A stretch of 64,000 bases of DNA from Bacteroides pyogenes (GCF_014196225.1 NZ_JACIDI010000018.1:1-64000), one strand, 5' to 3'. Positions 26,921-37,359 are shown, counted from the first letter of the stretch. A program made the numbers and translations. Notes: a model not told the origin generated them from the sequence alone.

Positions 26921-28173
26921 TTTCCTTCCTCCTCTTCCTGCCTGCGTACAGCCGACGCATAAACTTCTTCAAACAAGCCCGTCAACTCGGCAGGCATTTC
27001 CGTATGATATACTTTTTCAAAAGCGGAACGAGCGATTTGCAACGGAGACATTTCCTCCAACCCTATCTTCCACTTCTCCTGTTCATTCTCTTCTTCTTTA
27101 GCCTCACCGTGAAAGGTTCTCACGATACGCGCCAGACGGTAATTCTTATCCGCAAGTGCGTCTTCCACCTCTTGCTTCAATGCAGGTTCGGGTTCTTCCA
27201 AAAGAATTTTCACTTCCAGATAAGGAGGCGTTCCCTCTATCCGGGGCAACTCATGCAACGCTTGCAGTACCGAATCTATGGGTTCGGCTTCTCCGCCCGG
27301 CACGCTGACCAGAGGAATTCCTCCCGGATATTCGAGACGTTCTATCGATAATGCACAACCTTTGTCCAAAGTAACCATCACCACTCCATGATGATAGTTC
27401 TTCTCCGCAAACGACATCGAAATAGGACTCCCCGCATAACGCACATTTTCTCTTCCCGAAACGCGCTGCGATTTATGGATATGACCCAAAGCCGTGTAAG
27501 CGATCTGCTCGGAGAAAGCGTCGGGCGAAACGCATTCCAAACCTCCTATCACTGTTCGTTCGCTATAATCTTTTTCGGCAATCTCCGATCCCGTCGTCTG
27601 TAAATGTCCGATTGCAACAAGGGCCTGATTCTTTTTCCGGCGATCGCACAACAAACGGAAGAAACGCTTATAAAACTCGCGCACTCCCTCCGCATAAGGA
27701 TTGCCGTCTGTCTGCACTGCGGGATAATCGCCCTGCCGCAAAAAGGGGACAGCCATGCACAGCACCTCCGTCTCTCCCTGACGATTTCTAAGCTCTACCG
27801 TCAGATGGTCGAAATCTATTTCTCCGTCTTTCCCCTTTCGCACCACTCCCTTCACTTCCGTACGCATGGCCTGCAACAACGGCAAGGGAGCTTCGAGACG
27901 CGCCGCCGAGTCGTGATTGCCGGCCACTATAACGATTTGCAGATTCGGATTCTCCGCCGTCACTCTATGAATAAATTGATAATACATCCGTTGAGACGAG
28001 GCGGAAGGATTGGATACATCAAAAACATCTCCCGCCACAATCAACGCGTTGATTTCTTTCAAGCGAATCTCTTCCGCCAACCAGTCGAGAAAATCCTGAT
28101 GCTCCTCCGTGCGGTCGAAACCGAAGAAAGTTTGCCCCAAATGCCAGTCGGCAGTATGCAATATACGTATCAT
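26917..28173 (-). CDS. sbcD: SbcD, nuclease subunit
   Basis: 418 residues. Mre11-type phosphoesterase: HTADWHLGQ, VAGDVFD, AGNHDSAARLE and YTALGHIHK carry the metal ligands. C-terminal region extends beyond the catalytic domain, with a Glu-rich tail. First gene of the sbcDC operon. Confidence 0.96.
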   Translation of the reverse strand: MIRILHTADWHLGQTFFGFDRTEEHQDFLDWLAEEIRLKEINALIVAGDVFDVSNPSASSQRMYYQFIHRVTAENPNLQIVIVAGNHDSAARLEAPLPLLQAMRTEVKGVVRKGKDGEIDFDHLTVELRNRQGETEVLCMAVPFLRQGDYPAVQTDGNPYAEGVREFYKRFFRLLCDRRKKNQALVAIGHLQTTGSEIAEKDYSERTVIGGLECVSPDAFSEQIAYTALGHIHKSQRVSGRENVRYAGSPISMSFAEKNYHHGVVMVTLDKGCALSIERLEYPGGIPLVSVPGGEAEPIDSVLQALHELPRIEGTPPYLEVKILLEEPEPALKQEVEDALADKNYRLARIVRTFHGEAKEEENEQEKWKIGLEEMSPLQIARSAFEKVYHTEMPAELTGLFEEVYASAVRRQEEEEGK

Positions 28174-28265
28174 ATCATTTGCAGTCTATCTGTAACTAAA
28201 TGACAAAAATAGCACAAACAAAAAGATTATAAGGCATCCGATTGCTTTTTTTACGAAGATTCGTT

Positions 28266-28273
28266 TATCTTTG
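28266..28273 (+). promoter_or_regulatory. -7 box of the acyltransferase gene
   Basis: TATCTTTG lies 22 bp before the ATG at 28296. The divergent sbcDC operon starts about 90 bp to the left. Confidence 0.6.
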
Positions 28274-28295
28274 CGCAGATAAAAAATCCTGCCTT

Positions 28296-29054
28296 ATGAA
28301 GATTCTTTATTATATATATCAGGTTTGCATTGCTCTGCCCATTTTATTGGTATTAACTATTTTAACGGCAATTATCACGATTGTAGGCTCTCTGCTGGGG
28401 GGTGCCCATTTATGGGGATACTATCCGGGAAAAATCTGGTCGCAACTGGTTTGTTTCTTCTTGCTGATTCCCGTGAAAGTTCGCGGCCGTGAACATTTGC
28501 ATGATGAGACATCGTATATCTTCGTCCCGAACCATCAGGGCTCATTCGATATTTTCCTGATCTACGGTTATATCGGAAGGAATTTTAAATGGATGATGAA
28601 AAAAAGCCTGAGGAAGCTGCCGTTTGTAGGAAAAGCCTGCGAGAGCGCCGGACATATCTTTGTCGATCGTTCGGGGCCAAAGAAAGTATTGGAGACTATC
28701 CGGCAGGCAAAATCATCGCTCAAAAACGGTGTATCTCTGGTGGTTTTTCCCGAAGGCGCACGTACATTCACGGGACACATGGGATATTTTAAGAAAGGAG
28801 CTTTCCAATTGGCGGACGATCTGCAACTCGCCGTCGTACCGGTTACCATCGACGGTTCGTTTGAAATTCTGCCCCGTACCGGAAAATGGATACACCGCCA
28901 CCGCATGATATTAACCATACATAAGCCTATCCCTCCGAAAAGCAAAGGAATGGAGAATATCAGGGCAACGATGGCGGAAGCTTATGCGGCAGTAGAGAGC
29001 GGCTTGCCCGAGCGATATAAAGGTATGGTGAAAAACGAAGACCAAGACCGCTGA
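28296..29054 (+). CDS. 1-acyl-sn-glycerol-3-phosphate acyltransferase
   Basis: 252 residues from ATG 28296; the longer frame from 28242 would place the promoter inside the gene. Residues 1-35 form a membrane anchor; the domain carries NHQGSFD (H-x4-D), a GHIFVDRSG segment and FPEGART. It adds the second acyl chain to make phosphatidic acid in the inner membrane. Together with the PlsC-like gene at 8356 the window holds two members of the superfamily; this one is the more typical PlsC. Confidence 0.9.
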   Translation: MKILYYIYQVCIALPILLVLTILTAIITIVGSLLGGAHLWGYYPGKIWSQLVCFFLLIPVKVRGREHLHDETSYIFVPNHQGSFDIFLIYGYIGRNFKWMMKKSLRKLPFVGKACESAGHIFVDRSGPKKVLETIRQAKSSLKNGVSLVVFPEGARTFTGHMGYFKKGAFQLADDLQLAVVPVTIDGSFEILPRTGKWIHRHRMILTIHKPIPPKSKGMENIRATMAEAYAAVESGLPERYKGMVKNEDQDR

Positions 29055-29066
29055 GAAAACTTGAAA

Positions 29067-29113
29067 GGAAATCGAAGTGTTTGAGAGCAATGCGGAAACC
29101 CTTTTCGATTTCC
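29067..29113. terminator. Stem between convergent genes
   Basis: A perfect 10-bp inverted repeat (GGAAATCGAA at 29067 and its complement at 29104) with a 27-bp loop, lying between the convergent acyltransferase and DUF4369 genes. The loop is long for a terminator and no strong T-run follows on the plus strand, so this is tentative. Confidence 0.4.
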
Positions 29114-29117
29114 CGTT

Positions 29118-29864
29118 TCATTCTTTTTGTACGGAATGTGCCTGTTCCATTCGCTGATGTTCTTCAATGAGCTTCATATTCTCTTTTGCTTTTGTCAGAA
29201 ACTCCTTCACCATCGGATTACTTTTGAAAGAATAGGGAGCATCCTTGACAATGTCATCAATTTGCGGCGTCATGACAGGATAAGGTAAAGAGCTGCACAG
29301 CATCATAAACACGTTAGGGCCCAGTACAGTCTCGTAATTCTCGGCAATAAAGCTCTTCACATACCGATTTATTGTGTTCAGAAGCGAATCGCTTTCCGCA
29401 GCCAACTGTTTGTGGATCTCCGCCAGATCGCGTCCCTCCATTACCATGCGGGTTTCTTTCTGTTCCAGCTCCAGAAGACTTTCCTCCATTGCATTTCTTT
29501 TCGCAATAAAATCATAAAGCGAAGTATTCAAAGGAGTTCCTGAAGCTTTCAGATCGGTATTGCTGATCGTGACCTTTATTTTTCCTTTTTCCAGTACAAT
29601 CGGCATCAAGCTTTCATCGTCCATATAGAGCGACACCATCTCCACGGAATCCATCTTTCCTTTCATTGAAAACAACCCGTGAATCACTTCCGCCGAATCA
29701 AGTTTCACCCATTCCTCTCCACGCAAAATTTTCAGATAAATCATTTTTCCGTCCAAATGATTGACGGAAGAAGTCCCTTCTATTTTATATGTATGGCTGC
29801 ATGCTGCCAACAAAGGAAGTAGAAATAAAAAAGAGAATAATCTGTTCACGTTTCTTTTATTCAT
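29118..29864 (-). CDS. DUF4369 lipoprotein
   Basis: 248 residues from the inner ATG at 29864 (MNKRNVNRL), where a proper lipoprotein signal begins (LLPLLAACS). The segment after it (YKIEGTSSVNHLDGKMIYLK, DSAEVIHGLFSMKGKMD) matches DUF4369, a domain often found at the front of Bacteroidetes thiol-disulfide proteins. The thioredoxin domain that usually follows is missing: after about residue 110 there is a helical, Glu/Lys-rich segment without CxxC. It may be a truncated relative or a separate type. Confidence 0.78.
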   Translation of the reverse strand: MNKRNVNRLFSFLFLLPLLAACSHTYKIEGTSSVNHLDGKMIYLKILRGEEWVKLDSAEVIHGLFSMKGKMDSVEMVSLYMDDESLMPIVLEKGKIKVTISNTDLKASGTPLNTSLYDFIAKRNAMEESLLELEQKETRMVMEGRDLAEIHKQLAAESDSLLNTINRYVKSFIAENYETVLGPNVFMMLCSSLPYPVMTPQIDDIVKDAPYSFKSNPMVKEFLTKAKENMKLIEEHQRMEQAHSVQKE

Positions 29865-30002
29865 AATAATTTCCAGAACAAATTTACAACTGATTCGGAC
29901 TATGAAGAAACATTTTATCAATATTTAAAATTTGTAAGTCTCTTTTCTTTAATAATACTTATAAAACAGAGAAAGAAAGGCATTTATTTCATTTACTTTA
30001 CC

Positions 30003-30010
30003 TAAATTTG
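30003..30010 (+). promoter_or_regulatory. -7 box very close to the sulfatase-maturase start
   Basis: TAAATTTG with five bases between its last G and the ATG at 30016, the same geometry as at 12845. This predicts a leaderless or near-leaderless mRNA. Confidence 0.55.
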
Positions 30011-30015
30011 CAGTT

Positions 30016-31260
30016 ATGGAAAAAACCACTTATGCCCCTTTCGCCAAGCCGCTTTACGTAATGGTAAAGCCTGTGGGAGCAGTATGTAATCTTGCATGCA
30101 AATATTGCTATTACCTCGAAAAAGCGAACCTATATAAAGAAAATCCGAAACATGTGATGAGCGACGAACTTCTGGAGAAGTTTATCGACCAGTATATCAA
30201 CTCGCAAACCATGCCTCAGGTGCTTTTCACCTGGCATGGCGGCGAAACGCTTATGCGTCCTCTCTCTTTCTACAAAAAAGCCATGGAGCTCCAGAAAAAA
30301 TATGCCCGCGGACGCACGATCGACAACTGTATCCAAACCAACGGAACGATGCTCACCGACGAATGGTGCGAATTTTTCCGCGAAAACAACTGGCTGGTAG
30401 GGATCTCTATCGACGGACCGCAGGAGTTTCACGACGAATATCGCAAAAACAGGCAGGGGAAACCCTCTTTTGTGAAAGTGATGCAAGGAATCCGGCTCCT
30501 GAAGAAACACGGGGTAGAATGGAACGCAATGGCGGTAATCAACGATTTCAATGCCGACTACCCGCTCGACTTTTATCGTTTCTTCAAAGAGATAGACTGC
30601 CGTTATATCCAGTTTACACCAATTGTGGAGCGTATTTTTACACACGAAGACGGACGACATCTCGCCTCTCCGTCGGAAGATAAAGAAGGGAAGCTTGCAG
30701 ACTTTTCGGTTACTCCCGAACAGTGGGGAAATTTCCTCTGTACTATTTTCGACGAATGGGTGAAAGAAGATGTAGGCAAGTACTACATACAGCTGTTCGA
30801 CTCGACTCTTGCCAACTGGATGGGCGAGCAACCCGGCGTATGCACCATGGCAAAGACCTGCGGGCATGCGGGCGTGATGGAATTCAACGGAGACGTTTAT
30901 TCATGCGACCACTTTGTTTTTCCGGAATATAAATTAGGAAACATATACAGCCGCACTTTGGTGGAAATGATGCACGGCGACCGGCAGCAACATTTCGGCA
31001 GGATGAAATATGAATCGCTCCCCACTCCATGCAAAGAATGCGAATATTTATTTGCCTGCAACGGAGAATGCCCGAAAAACCGCTTCAACCGGACGGCAGA
31101 CGGACAACCCGGACTGAACTACCTGTGCAAAGGGTATTATCAATTCTTCCATCATGTAGCTCCATACATGGACTTCATGAAAAACGAATTGATGAATCAA
31201 CGTCCTCCCGCCAATATTATGGAGGCCCTAAAAAAAGGAACCTTGAAAATAAACAATTAA
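30016..31260 (+). CDS. Anaerobic sulfatase-maturating enzyme (radical SAM/SPASM)
   Basis: 414 residues. Radical-SAM cysteines 24, 28 and 31 (CNLACKYC, CX3CX2C), then WHGGE and a C-terminal SPASM region with several Cys-containing motifs (CGHAGVMEF, CKECEYLFACNGECPKN). The family oxidises an active-site Cys or Ser of sulfatases to formylglycine without oxygen, which gut Bacteroides need for sulfated host glycans. The close spacing (33 bp) to the S46 peptidase operon may be accidental. Confidence 0.93.
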   Translation: MEKTTYAPFAKPLYVMVKPVGAVCNLACKYCYYLEKANLYKENPKHVMSDELLEKFIDQYINSQTMPQVLFTWHGGETLMRPLSFYKKAMELQKKYARGRTIDNCIQTNGTMLTDEWCEFFRENNWLVGISIDGPQEFHDEYRKNRQGKPSFVKVMQGIRLLKKHGVEWNAMAVINDFNADYPLDFYRFFKEIDCRYIQFTPIVERIFTHEDGRHLASPSEDKEGKLADFSVTPEQWGNFLCTIFDEWVKEDVGKYYIQLFDSTLANWMGEQPGVCTMAKTCGHAGVMEFNGDVYSCDHFVFPEYKLGNIYSRTLVEMMHGDRQQHFGRMKYESLPTPCKECEYLFACNGECPKNRFNRTADGQPGLNYLCKGYYQFFHHVAPYMDFMKNELMNQRPPANIMEALKKGTLKINN

Positions 31261-31293
31261 TATATCTATTTTTTTAACTGCTAATAAAGACCA

Positions 31294-33453
31294 ATGAACA
31301 GACTAAGACTTTATGTGTTGGCGCTCACAGCGCTGATAGCGTGCTCCGCAAAAGCGGACGAGGGGATGTGGTTGCTGCAATTGATGCAAGAGCAGCATTC
31401 CATCGACCTGATGAAAAAACAGGGATTAAAGCTGGAAGCCGGCGATTTGTACAATCCGAACGGCGTGTCTCTGAAAGACGCCGTCGGCATCTTCGGAGGC
31501 GGATGTACCGGAGAAATCATCTCTCCGGAAGGATTGATACTGACAAACCATCATTGCGGGTACGCATCGATCCAACAACACAGCAGTGTAGAACACGATT
31601 ATCTGAGCGATGGATTCTGGGCTACCTCAAGAGAACGGGAATTGCCTACGCCGGGACTCAAATTCGTTTTCATCGAACGGATCGAAGATATTACCGATAT
31701 CGTGAACGCCAAAATAGCGGCTAAAGAGATTACCGAATCCGAATCGTTCGGCGGCACGTTTCTGAAAAAACTGGCTGAAGAACTTCATGAAAAGAGCGAC
31801 CTGAAGGGTAAAACAGGCATTGTACCGCAAGCGCTTCCTTTCTATGCCGGAAACAAATTTTACTTGTTCTATAAAAAGGTGTACACGGATATCCGGATGG
31901 TGGCGGCTCCCCCTTCATCGGTCGGCAAATTCGGCGGCGAAACCGACAACTGGATGTGGCCGCGCCATACAGGAGACTTTTCCATCTTTCGCGTTTATGC
32001 GGATGCCAATGGAGAACCGGCGGAATATAGCGCAAGCAACACACCGCTGAAGACCAAAAAGCATCTGACTATTTCGCTCAAAGGAATAAAGGAAGGGAAT
32101 TATGCCATGGTGATGGGATTTCCCGGAAGCACCAGCCGTTATCTTACCGTATCGGAAGTAAAAGAACGCATGGAAGCCGAAAACGAACCCCGCATACGGG
32201 TACGGGGCGCTCGCCTGGCGGTGCTGAAGGAAGCGATGAACGCCAGCGACAAAACACGTATCCAATACGCCAACAAATATGCCGGTTCGAGCAACTACTG
32301 GAAAAATTCGATCGGCATGAACAAAGCCATCGTCGGCAACGACGTATTGGGCACAAAAGCCGGACAGGAAGCCAAGTTCGCCGAATTTGCCCAAGCGCAA
32401 AACAAGCCGGAATATATCGATGTGGTAAAGAAAATCGACGAAATGGTGGCAAAAACCGCCCCTGTTAAATATCAACTGACAACTTTATCGGAAGTCTTCT
32501 ACAGAGGTATCGAATTCGGTAACATCACTTTGGAAAAACTGCGGAAGGCATTGGCCGAAAAAAACGACTCGTTGATACAGGCACGACTGAAACACCTGCC
32601 GGAAATCTTCGAAACCATTCACAACAAAGATTACGACCATGAGGTAGACCGGAAAGTAGCGAAAGCATTGATTCCGCTTTATGCGGAAATGGTTCCTGCA
32701 GAGCGTCGTCCTTCCATCTACAAAGTGATTGAACAGAAGTATAAAGGGAATTACGATACATTCATCGACGAGATGTACGACAATTCTATCTTTGCCAATC
32801 GCGCAAACTTCGATAAATTCATGAAAAATCCGTCGGTGAAGGCAATCGATGAAGACGTGTCATTGCAGTATGCGGCCTCCAAAAACGAATTATACGACAA
32901 ACTTGCCGGACAATTGAAAGAGCCGAAAAAAGAATTGGACTTACTGCACAAAGCATACATCCGCGGACTGGGCGAAATGAAACTTCCCGCCCCATCGTAT
33001 CCGGATGCGAACTTCACACTGCGCCTGACTTATGGAAACGTGAAATCGTATAGCCCGAAAGACGGAGTGCATTACAAATACTACACAACGGCCAACGGTA
33101 TTCTTGAAAAAGAAAATCCCGAAAACCGTGAATTTGTGGTTCCTGCCAAACTGAAAGAACTAATCGAGAAGAAAGACTTCGGCCGGTACGCCCTGCCAAA
33201 CGGTGAAATGCCTGTCTGCTTCCTGTCCACCAACGACATCACGGGCGGCAACTCCGGCAGTCCCGTTCTCAATGAAAACGGCGAACTGATCGGTTGTGCC
33301 TTCGACGGCAACTGGGAGTCGCTGAGCGGCGATATCAACTTCGACAACAATCTTCAGCGTTGTATCAATCTGGATATCCGCTATGTACTGTTTATTCTCG
33401 AAAAATTGGGCAATTGCGGACATCTTATTAATGAAATGACTATTGTAGAATAA
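31294..33453 (+). CDS. dpp7: Dipeptidyl-peptidase 7-type S46 peptidase
   Basis: 719 residues with a signal peptide ending near SAKA. S46 periplasmic serine exopeptidase: TNHHCGY (catalytic His), an Asp-bearing [10 protein letters not shown] segment, and TGGNSGSP with nucleophile Ser654. Eighteen residues after the Ser lies Gly672 (FDGNWE), the position that in the Porphyromonas enzymes is Gly in DPP7 and Arg in DPP11. Gly points to DPP7-like specificity for hydrophobic penultimate residues. It shares the tail-to-head TAATG junction with the next gene. Confidence 0.9.
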   Translation: MNRLRLYVLALTALIACSAKADEGMWLLQLMQEQHSIDLMKKQGLKLEAGDLYNPNGVSLKDAVGIFGGGCTGEIISPEGLILTNHHCGYASIQQHSSVEHDYLSDGFWATSRERELPTPGLKFVFIERIEDITDIVNAKIAAKEITESESFGGTFLKKLAEELHEKSDLKGKTGIVPQALPFYAGNKFYLFYKKVYTDIRMVAAPPSSVGKFGGETDNWMWPRHTGDFSIFRVYADANGEPAEYSASNTPLKTKKHLTISLKGIKEGNYAMVMGFPGSTSRYLTVSEVKERMEAENEPRIRVRGARLAVLKEAMNASDKTRIQYANKYAGSSNYWKNSIGMNKAIVGNDVLGTKAGQEAKFAEFAQAQNKPEYIDVVKKIDEMVAKTAPVKYQLTTLSEVFYRGIEFGNITLEKLRKALAEKNDSLIQARLKHLPEIFETIHNKDYDHEVDRKVAKALIPLYAEMVPAERRPSIYKVIEQKYKGNYDTFIDEMYDNSIFANRANFDKFMKNPSVKAIDEDVSLQYAASKNELYDKLAGQLKEPKKELDLLHKAYIRGLGEMKLPAPSYPDANFTLRLTYGNVKSYSPKDGVHYKYYTTANGILEKENPENREFVVPAKLKELIEKKDFGRYALPNGEMPVCFLSTNDITGGNSGSPVLNENGELIGCAFDGNWESLSGDINFDNNLQRCINLDIRYVLFILEKLGNCGHLINEMTIVE

Positions 33454-35612
33454 TGAAGAAACAAGTATTATTTACACTTTTTTCATTGGCAACCCTCAGC
33501 ATCCACGCCGACGAAGGGATGTGGATGCTGACCGACCTGAAGGCGCAGAACGCGGTTGCCATGAGGGAACTGGGACTTGAGCTTCCTATCGAAGAAGTAT
33601 ACAATGCGAACGGACTTTCGCTGAAAGACGCGGTTGTACACTTCGGAAGCGGTTGTACGGGAGAAGTCATCTCTTCCGAAGGATTGGTATTGACCAATCA
33701 TCATTGCGGTTACGGAGCCATCCAACAACACAGCAATGTGGAACATGATTACCTGACGGATGGTTTTTGGGCGATGAATCGCGACGCGGAACTTCCGACA
33801 CCGGGACTGACCGTCACTTTCATCGACCGTATTCTCGACGTGACCGACTACGTCAACGAGCAGTTGAAGAAAGACGAAGATCCGGAAGGTACCAACTATC
33901 TGTCGCAAACGTACCTGAACACGGTAGCCCAACGCTTCGCAAAAGCGGAAAACATAGAAGTGACTCCTGCCACTAAGCTGGAATTGAAAGCATTCTACGG
34001 AGGAAATAAATACTACCTCTTCGTGAAAACGGTGTACAGTGATATACGCATGGTAGGCGCCCCGCCTTCTTCGATCGGCAAGTTCGGGGCGGACACGGAC
34101 AACTGGATGTGGCCGCGCCATACGGGAGATTTCTCTCTATTCCGAATTTATGCCGACAAGAACGGCAAACCGGCTCCATACTCCAAAGAGAACGTTCCTT
34201 TAAAGGTGAAGAAACATTTAAAGATAAGCCTTGCCGGCGTGCAGGAGGGCGATTTTACTTTTGTCATGGGCTTCCCCGGACGTAACTGGCGGTACATGAT
34301 TTCCGACGAAGTGGAAGAACGGATGCAAACCACCAATTTCATGCGCCACCACGTTCGCGATGTCCGCCAAAAAGTTCTGATGGAACAAATGCTGAAAGAC
34401 CCTGCCGTACGTATTCATTACGCCAGTAAATACGCTTCTTCAGCCAATTACTGGAAAAATGCCATCGGCATGAACGAAGGACTGGTGCGACTAAAGGTAC
34501 TCGACACGAAGCGGGCGCAGCAAGAAGAGCTGTTGGCTCACGGTCGTGCCAAAGGAGACGACTCTTACCGGAAAGCATTCGATGAAATACGCTCGATCGT
34601 GGCGCAACGGCGTGATGCTTTATACCATCAGCAAGCAATAAACGAAGCGTTGGTTACGGCGCTCGATTTTATGCGTATTCCCTCAACGGCAACCTTAGCC
34701 GCAGCTTTGAAAGCGAAAGACAAGCAAAAGATACAAGCGGCAACGGTAAAATTGAAAGAAGAGGGCGAGAAGTTCTTCGCTTCCGTGCCGTTCCCCGAAG
34801 TGGAACGTATGGTGGGTAAAGAAATGTTGAAAACGTATGCCGGATACATCCCTGCAACGCAACGAATCACGATCTTCGAAGTCATAAACAAACGCTTCAA
34901 AGGGGATAGCGACGCATTCATCGACGCGTGTTTCGAACACTCGATTTTCGGTAACCGGGCGAACTTCGACAAATTCATCCGAAAGCCGAACTTGTATAAA
35001 ATAACCCACGACTGGATGGTGTTGTTCAAACACTCCATAACCGATGGTATATTGAACACCGCCATCGCCATGAAGGCGGCCAACGAACACTACAATGCCG
35101 CCCACAAAGTATGGGTAAAAGGGATGATGGATTTGAGACAGGAGAAAGGAATTGCCATCTATCCGGACGCAAACTCTACGCTACGCCTCACCTACGGACG
35201 GGTACTTCCGTACGAACCTGCCGACGGAATGGTGTACGAAGCACATACTACGCTGAAAGGCGTAATGGAAAAGGAAGATCCCGATAATTGGGAATTTGTG
35301 GTTCCGCAGAAGCTCAAAGAACTATATAAGGCGAAAGATTACGGACGCTACGGCAAAAACGGTGAAATGCCTGTTTGCTTTATCGTCAACACGGACAATA
35401 CGGGAGGAAACTCCGGAAGTCCGGTGTTCAACAGTAAAGGGCAATTGATAGGAACCGGATTCGACCGGAATTATGAAGGCCTTACCGGAGACATTGCTTT
35501 CCGTCCTTCTTCGCAGCGGGCTGCCTGTGTGGATATCAGATACACATTATTCATCATCGACAAGTTTGCAGGCGCTTCTCATCTCATCGATGAGCTGTCT
35601 ATTGAAGACTAA
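33453..35612 (+). CDS. dpp11: Dipeptidyl-peptidase 11-type S46 peptidase
   Basis: 719 residues, signal peptide ending near SIHA. Same motifs as its neighbour ([24 protein letters not shown] with Ser654). Residue 672 is Arg (FDRNYEG), the key residue for Asp/Glu-directed DPP11. The pair therefore covers hydrophobic and acidic dipeptides, consistent with amino-acid scavenging in the periplasm. Its ATG starts at the last base of the dpp7 stop codon. Confidence 0.9.
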   Translation: MKKQVLFTLFSLATLSIHADEGMWMLTDLKAQNAVAMRELGLELPIEEVYNANGLSLKDAVVHFGSGCTGEVISSEGLVLTNHHCGYGAIQQHSNVEHDYLTDGFWAMNRDAELPTPGLTVTFIDRILDVTDYVNEQLKKDEDPEGTNYLSQTYLNTVAQRFAKAENIEVTPATKLELKAFYGGNKYYLFVKTVYSDIRMVGAPPSSIGKFGADTDNWMWPRHTGDFSLFRIYADKNGKPAPYSKENVPLKVKKHLKISLAGVQEGDFTFVMGFPGRNWRYMISDEVEERMQTTNFMRHHVRDVRQKVLMEQMLKDPAVRIHYASKYASSANYWKNAIGMNEGLVRLKVLDTKRAQQEELLAHGRAKGDDSYRKAFDEIRSIVAQRRDALYHQQAINEALVTALDFMRIPSTATLAAALKAKDKQKIQAATVKLKEEGEKFFASVPFPEVERMVGKEMLKTYAGYIPATQRITIFEVINKRFKGDSDAFIDACFEHSIFGNRANFDKFIRKPNLYKITHDWMVLFKHSITDGILNTAIAMKAANEHYNAAHKVWVKGMMDLRQEKGIAIYPDANSTLRLTYGRVLPYEPADGMVYEAHTTLKGVMEKEDPDNWEFVVPQKLKELYKAKDYGRYGKNGEMPVCFIVNTDNTGGNSGSPVFNSKGQLIGTGFDRNYEGLTGDIAFRPSSQRAACVDIRYTLFIIDKFAGASHLIDELSIED

Positions 35613-35630
35613 CAAACAAGAAAAGATTGG

Positions 35631-35705
35631 GACGCATATTTCGTATTCCGGAGCACGCATCATCAACGTGCCCCGGTCTGCGGAAATATGCGTCTTTCTT
35701 TTTCT
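35631..35705 (+). terminator. Terminator after the S46 peptidase pair
   Basis: A perfect 12-bp stem, GACGCATATTTC (35631-35642) with GAAATATGCGTC (35683-35694), followed by TTTCTTTTTCTTT. The 40-base loop is long but the stem plus T-run looks like a rho-independent terminator. Confidence 0.7.
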
Positions 35706-35812
35706 TTATCTGTTTTGGCGATGAACAAAAAAACAAACATCTCCGTTATATCAAAACAGAGATTTGAACCAACAGCCCGATAAGGCAAAATACAATTTAG
35801 AAAGGATAGATT

Positions 35813-36109
35813 ATGGAAAAATTTGAAGATTTAATAAAGTCGCCGACTCCCGTTTTAATAGACTTCTTTGCAGAATGGTGCGGCCCGTGCAAAGCAATGA
35901 AACCCGTCTTGGAAGAAGTAAAATCAATGGTCGGAGATAATGCCCGCATCGTGAAGATAGATGTCGACCAACACAGAGAACTGGCCATACAACACCGCAT
36001 ACAAGCTGTTCCCACGTTCATATTATTTAAAAACGGTCGGGCAGTATGGAAGCATTCGGGTGTCGTACAAGCCAAAGAACTGAAAAATGTAATCGAACAA
36101 AACTATTAA
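35813..36109 (+). CDS. trxA: Thioredoxin
   Basis: 98 residues, short but complete thioredoxin fold: DFFAEWCGPCKAM active site, a cis-Pro at VPTFILF and no signal peptide. It reduces cytoplasmic disulfides. The next gene, a secreted relative, begins 13 bp later. Confidence 0.9.
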   Translation: MEKFEDLIKSPTPVLIDFFAEWCGPCKAMKPVLEEVKSMVGDNARIVKIDVDQHRELAIQHRIQAVPTFILFKNGRAVWKHSGVVQAKELKNVIEQNY

Positions 36110-36121
36110 AACATCAAAAAT

Positions 36122-36586
36122 ATGAAAAAGATCTTAGCAGGAATTGTGTTCGGGATAATCTGCACATTGGGGTATGCAGGAGATGTTCAGGCACAAAACC
36201 CGCAACATAAAAAAGGAACCGTAAGCAACAGCGAAGTAATCCAAATGGACAAAGCGATGTTTCTGAAAGAGGTGTTCAATTACGAGAAATCCAAAGACTG
36301 GAAATATCAGGGCAATAAACCCGCCATTATAGATTTGTACGCCGACTGGTGCGGCCCTTGCCGTCAGGTAGCTCCCATCATGAAAGAGTTGGCAAAAGAA
36401 TATGCCGGGAAAATCGTTATCTATAAGGTAAATGTCGACAAGCAAAGAGAGTTGGCATCGCTGTTTAACGCCACAAGCATTCCGCTTTTCGTGTTCATCC
36501 CCATGAAAGGCGAGCCCCAACTTATGCGTGGCGCGGCAAGCAAAGATGCTTACAAAAAAGCAATAGATAGCTTCTTGTTGAAATAA
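36122..36586 (+). CDS. Secreted thioredoxin-like protein
   Basis: 154 residues. Signal peptide (MKKILAGIVFGIICTLGYAG, cut near QAQ). Thioredoxin domain with DWCGPCRQVAP and the cis-Pro at SIPLFVF. A periplasmic thiol-disulfide enzyme, possibly paired with the cytoplasmic thioredoxin directly upstream as an oxidative-stress unit. Convergent with the nitroreductase gene. Confidence 0.85.
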   Translation: MKKILAGIVFGIICTLGYAGDVQAQNPQHKKGTVSNSEVIQMDKAMFLKEVFNYEKSKDWKYQGNKPAIIDLYADWCGPCRQVAPIMKELAKEYAGKIVIYKVNVDKQRELASLFNATSIPLFVFIPMKGEPQLMRGAASKDAYKKAIDSFLLK

Positions 36587-36612
36587 GAATAAAAGGTTAG
36601 TCATCAGCGAAT

Positions 36613-36690
36613 GCGGATCGGTACGAAACCCTCACGAGAGAGGAGACTCTCGCTGACGGGCCCTGTATCGGTCCGCTTCTTCTTTTCCGG
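36613..36690. terminator. Nested hairpin between convergent genes
   Basis: An outer 12-bp stem (36613-36624 with 36665-36676, two G-T pairs) encloses an inner 6-bp hairpin CGAGAG/CTCTCG at 36635-36652. TTCTTCTTTTCC follows. It lies between the convergent thioredoxin and nitroreductase genes and may end both transcripts. Confidence 0.5.
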
Positions 36691-36720
36691 TATCGCTGAC
36701 GAGGAAAGCGCCCGACCGGG

Positions 36721-37359
36721 CTACTTGAAGTATCCCACCGGATGATTCAACATCAACATCTGCCCCTTTCTCAGTTTTAAAACAGTCCGTAAAGCGGTAT
36801 CATTCATTGTGGCACGGGGAACAGTGGCCAGATGCGCCGCAGCACAAAACACAGAAATGTTTTGCGATACAATCCCTGCGTCCATAGCTCCTATCAATTG
36901 ATAACGCGTATTGCCCGCATCGCCGAAACGGGCAATATCGCTTACTAAAACCAATGACACGGGAGCCGTCTTTACAAAATCCTGTCCTGCGGCAACCGCT
37001 CCGCGATGATCGCCTTCGGCCACCAAATGCAGGCGATGACTCTTGGCATCGTACAAATAACTGCCTTGAGGCAATACCACATAGATGTCGACTTCTTGCT
37101 TATTCATTGCCGAGGGGGCCGTACGTTTGCCCGAAGCAGGACGATTCACTCCATTGGCTGCCCACAGCAAATCGGAAAGATCGGACAGACTCAATGCTTT
37201 CGATGCATACTCGCGTGTGGATTGACGCTCGGACAATGCTTTCATTACCGTACCTCCACGGTTCAGGTTCGGCTTAGGGAGTTCAATCACCTTATCGGCA
37301 GCAAAAGCCGCCGCAAGAGAAAACACCGAACCCAACAAAAACAGCTGTAATTTTCTCAT
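36721..37359 (-). CDS. Exported nitroreductase-family protein
   Basis: 212 residues with a Sec signal peptide (MRKLQLFLLGSVFSLAAAFA). Nitroreductase fold: RQSTREYASKALSLSDLSDLLWAANG at the front, the RTAPSAMN flavin segment, and a C-terminal Gly-x-Pro segment (NHPVGYFK). It resembles the SagB-like or 'periplasmic nitroreductase' branch. An exported flavin enzyme of unknown electron donor. A TATATTTG box about 30 bp upstream of the ATG fits its promoter. Confidence 0.83.
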   Translation of the reverse strand: MRKLQLFLLGSVFSLAAAFAADKVIELPKPNLNRGGTVMKALSERQSTREYASKALSLSDLSDLLWAANGVNRPASGKRTAPSAMNKQEVDIYVVLPQGSYLYDAKSHRLHLVAEGDHRGAVAAGQDFVKTAPVSLVLVSDIARFGDAGNTRYQLIGAMDAGIVSQNISVFCAAAHLATVPRATMNDTALRTVLKLRKGQMLMLNHPVGYFK

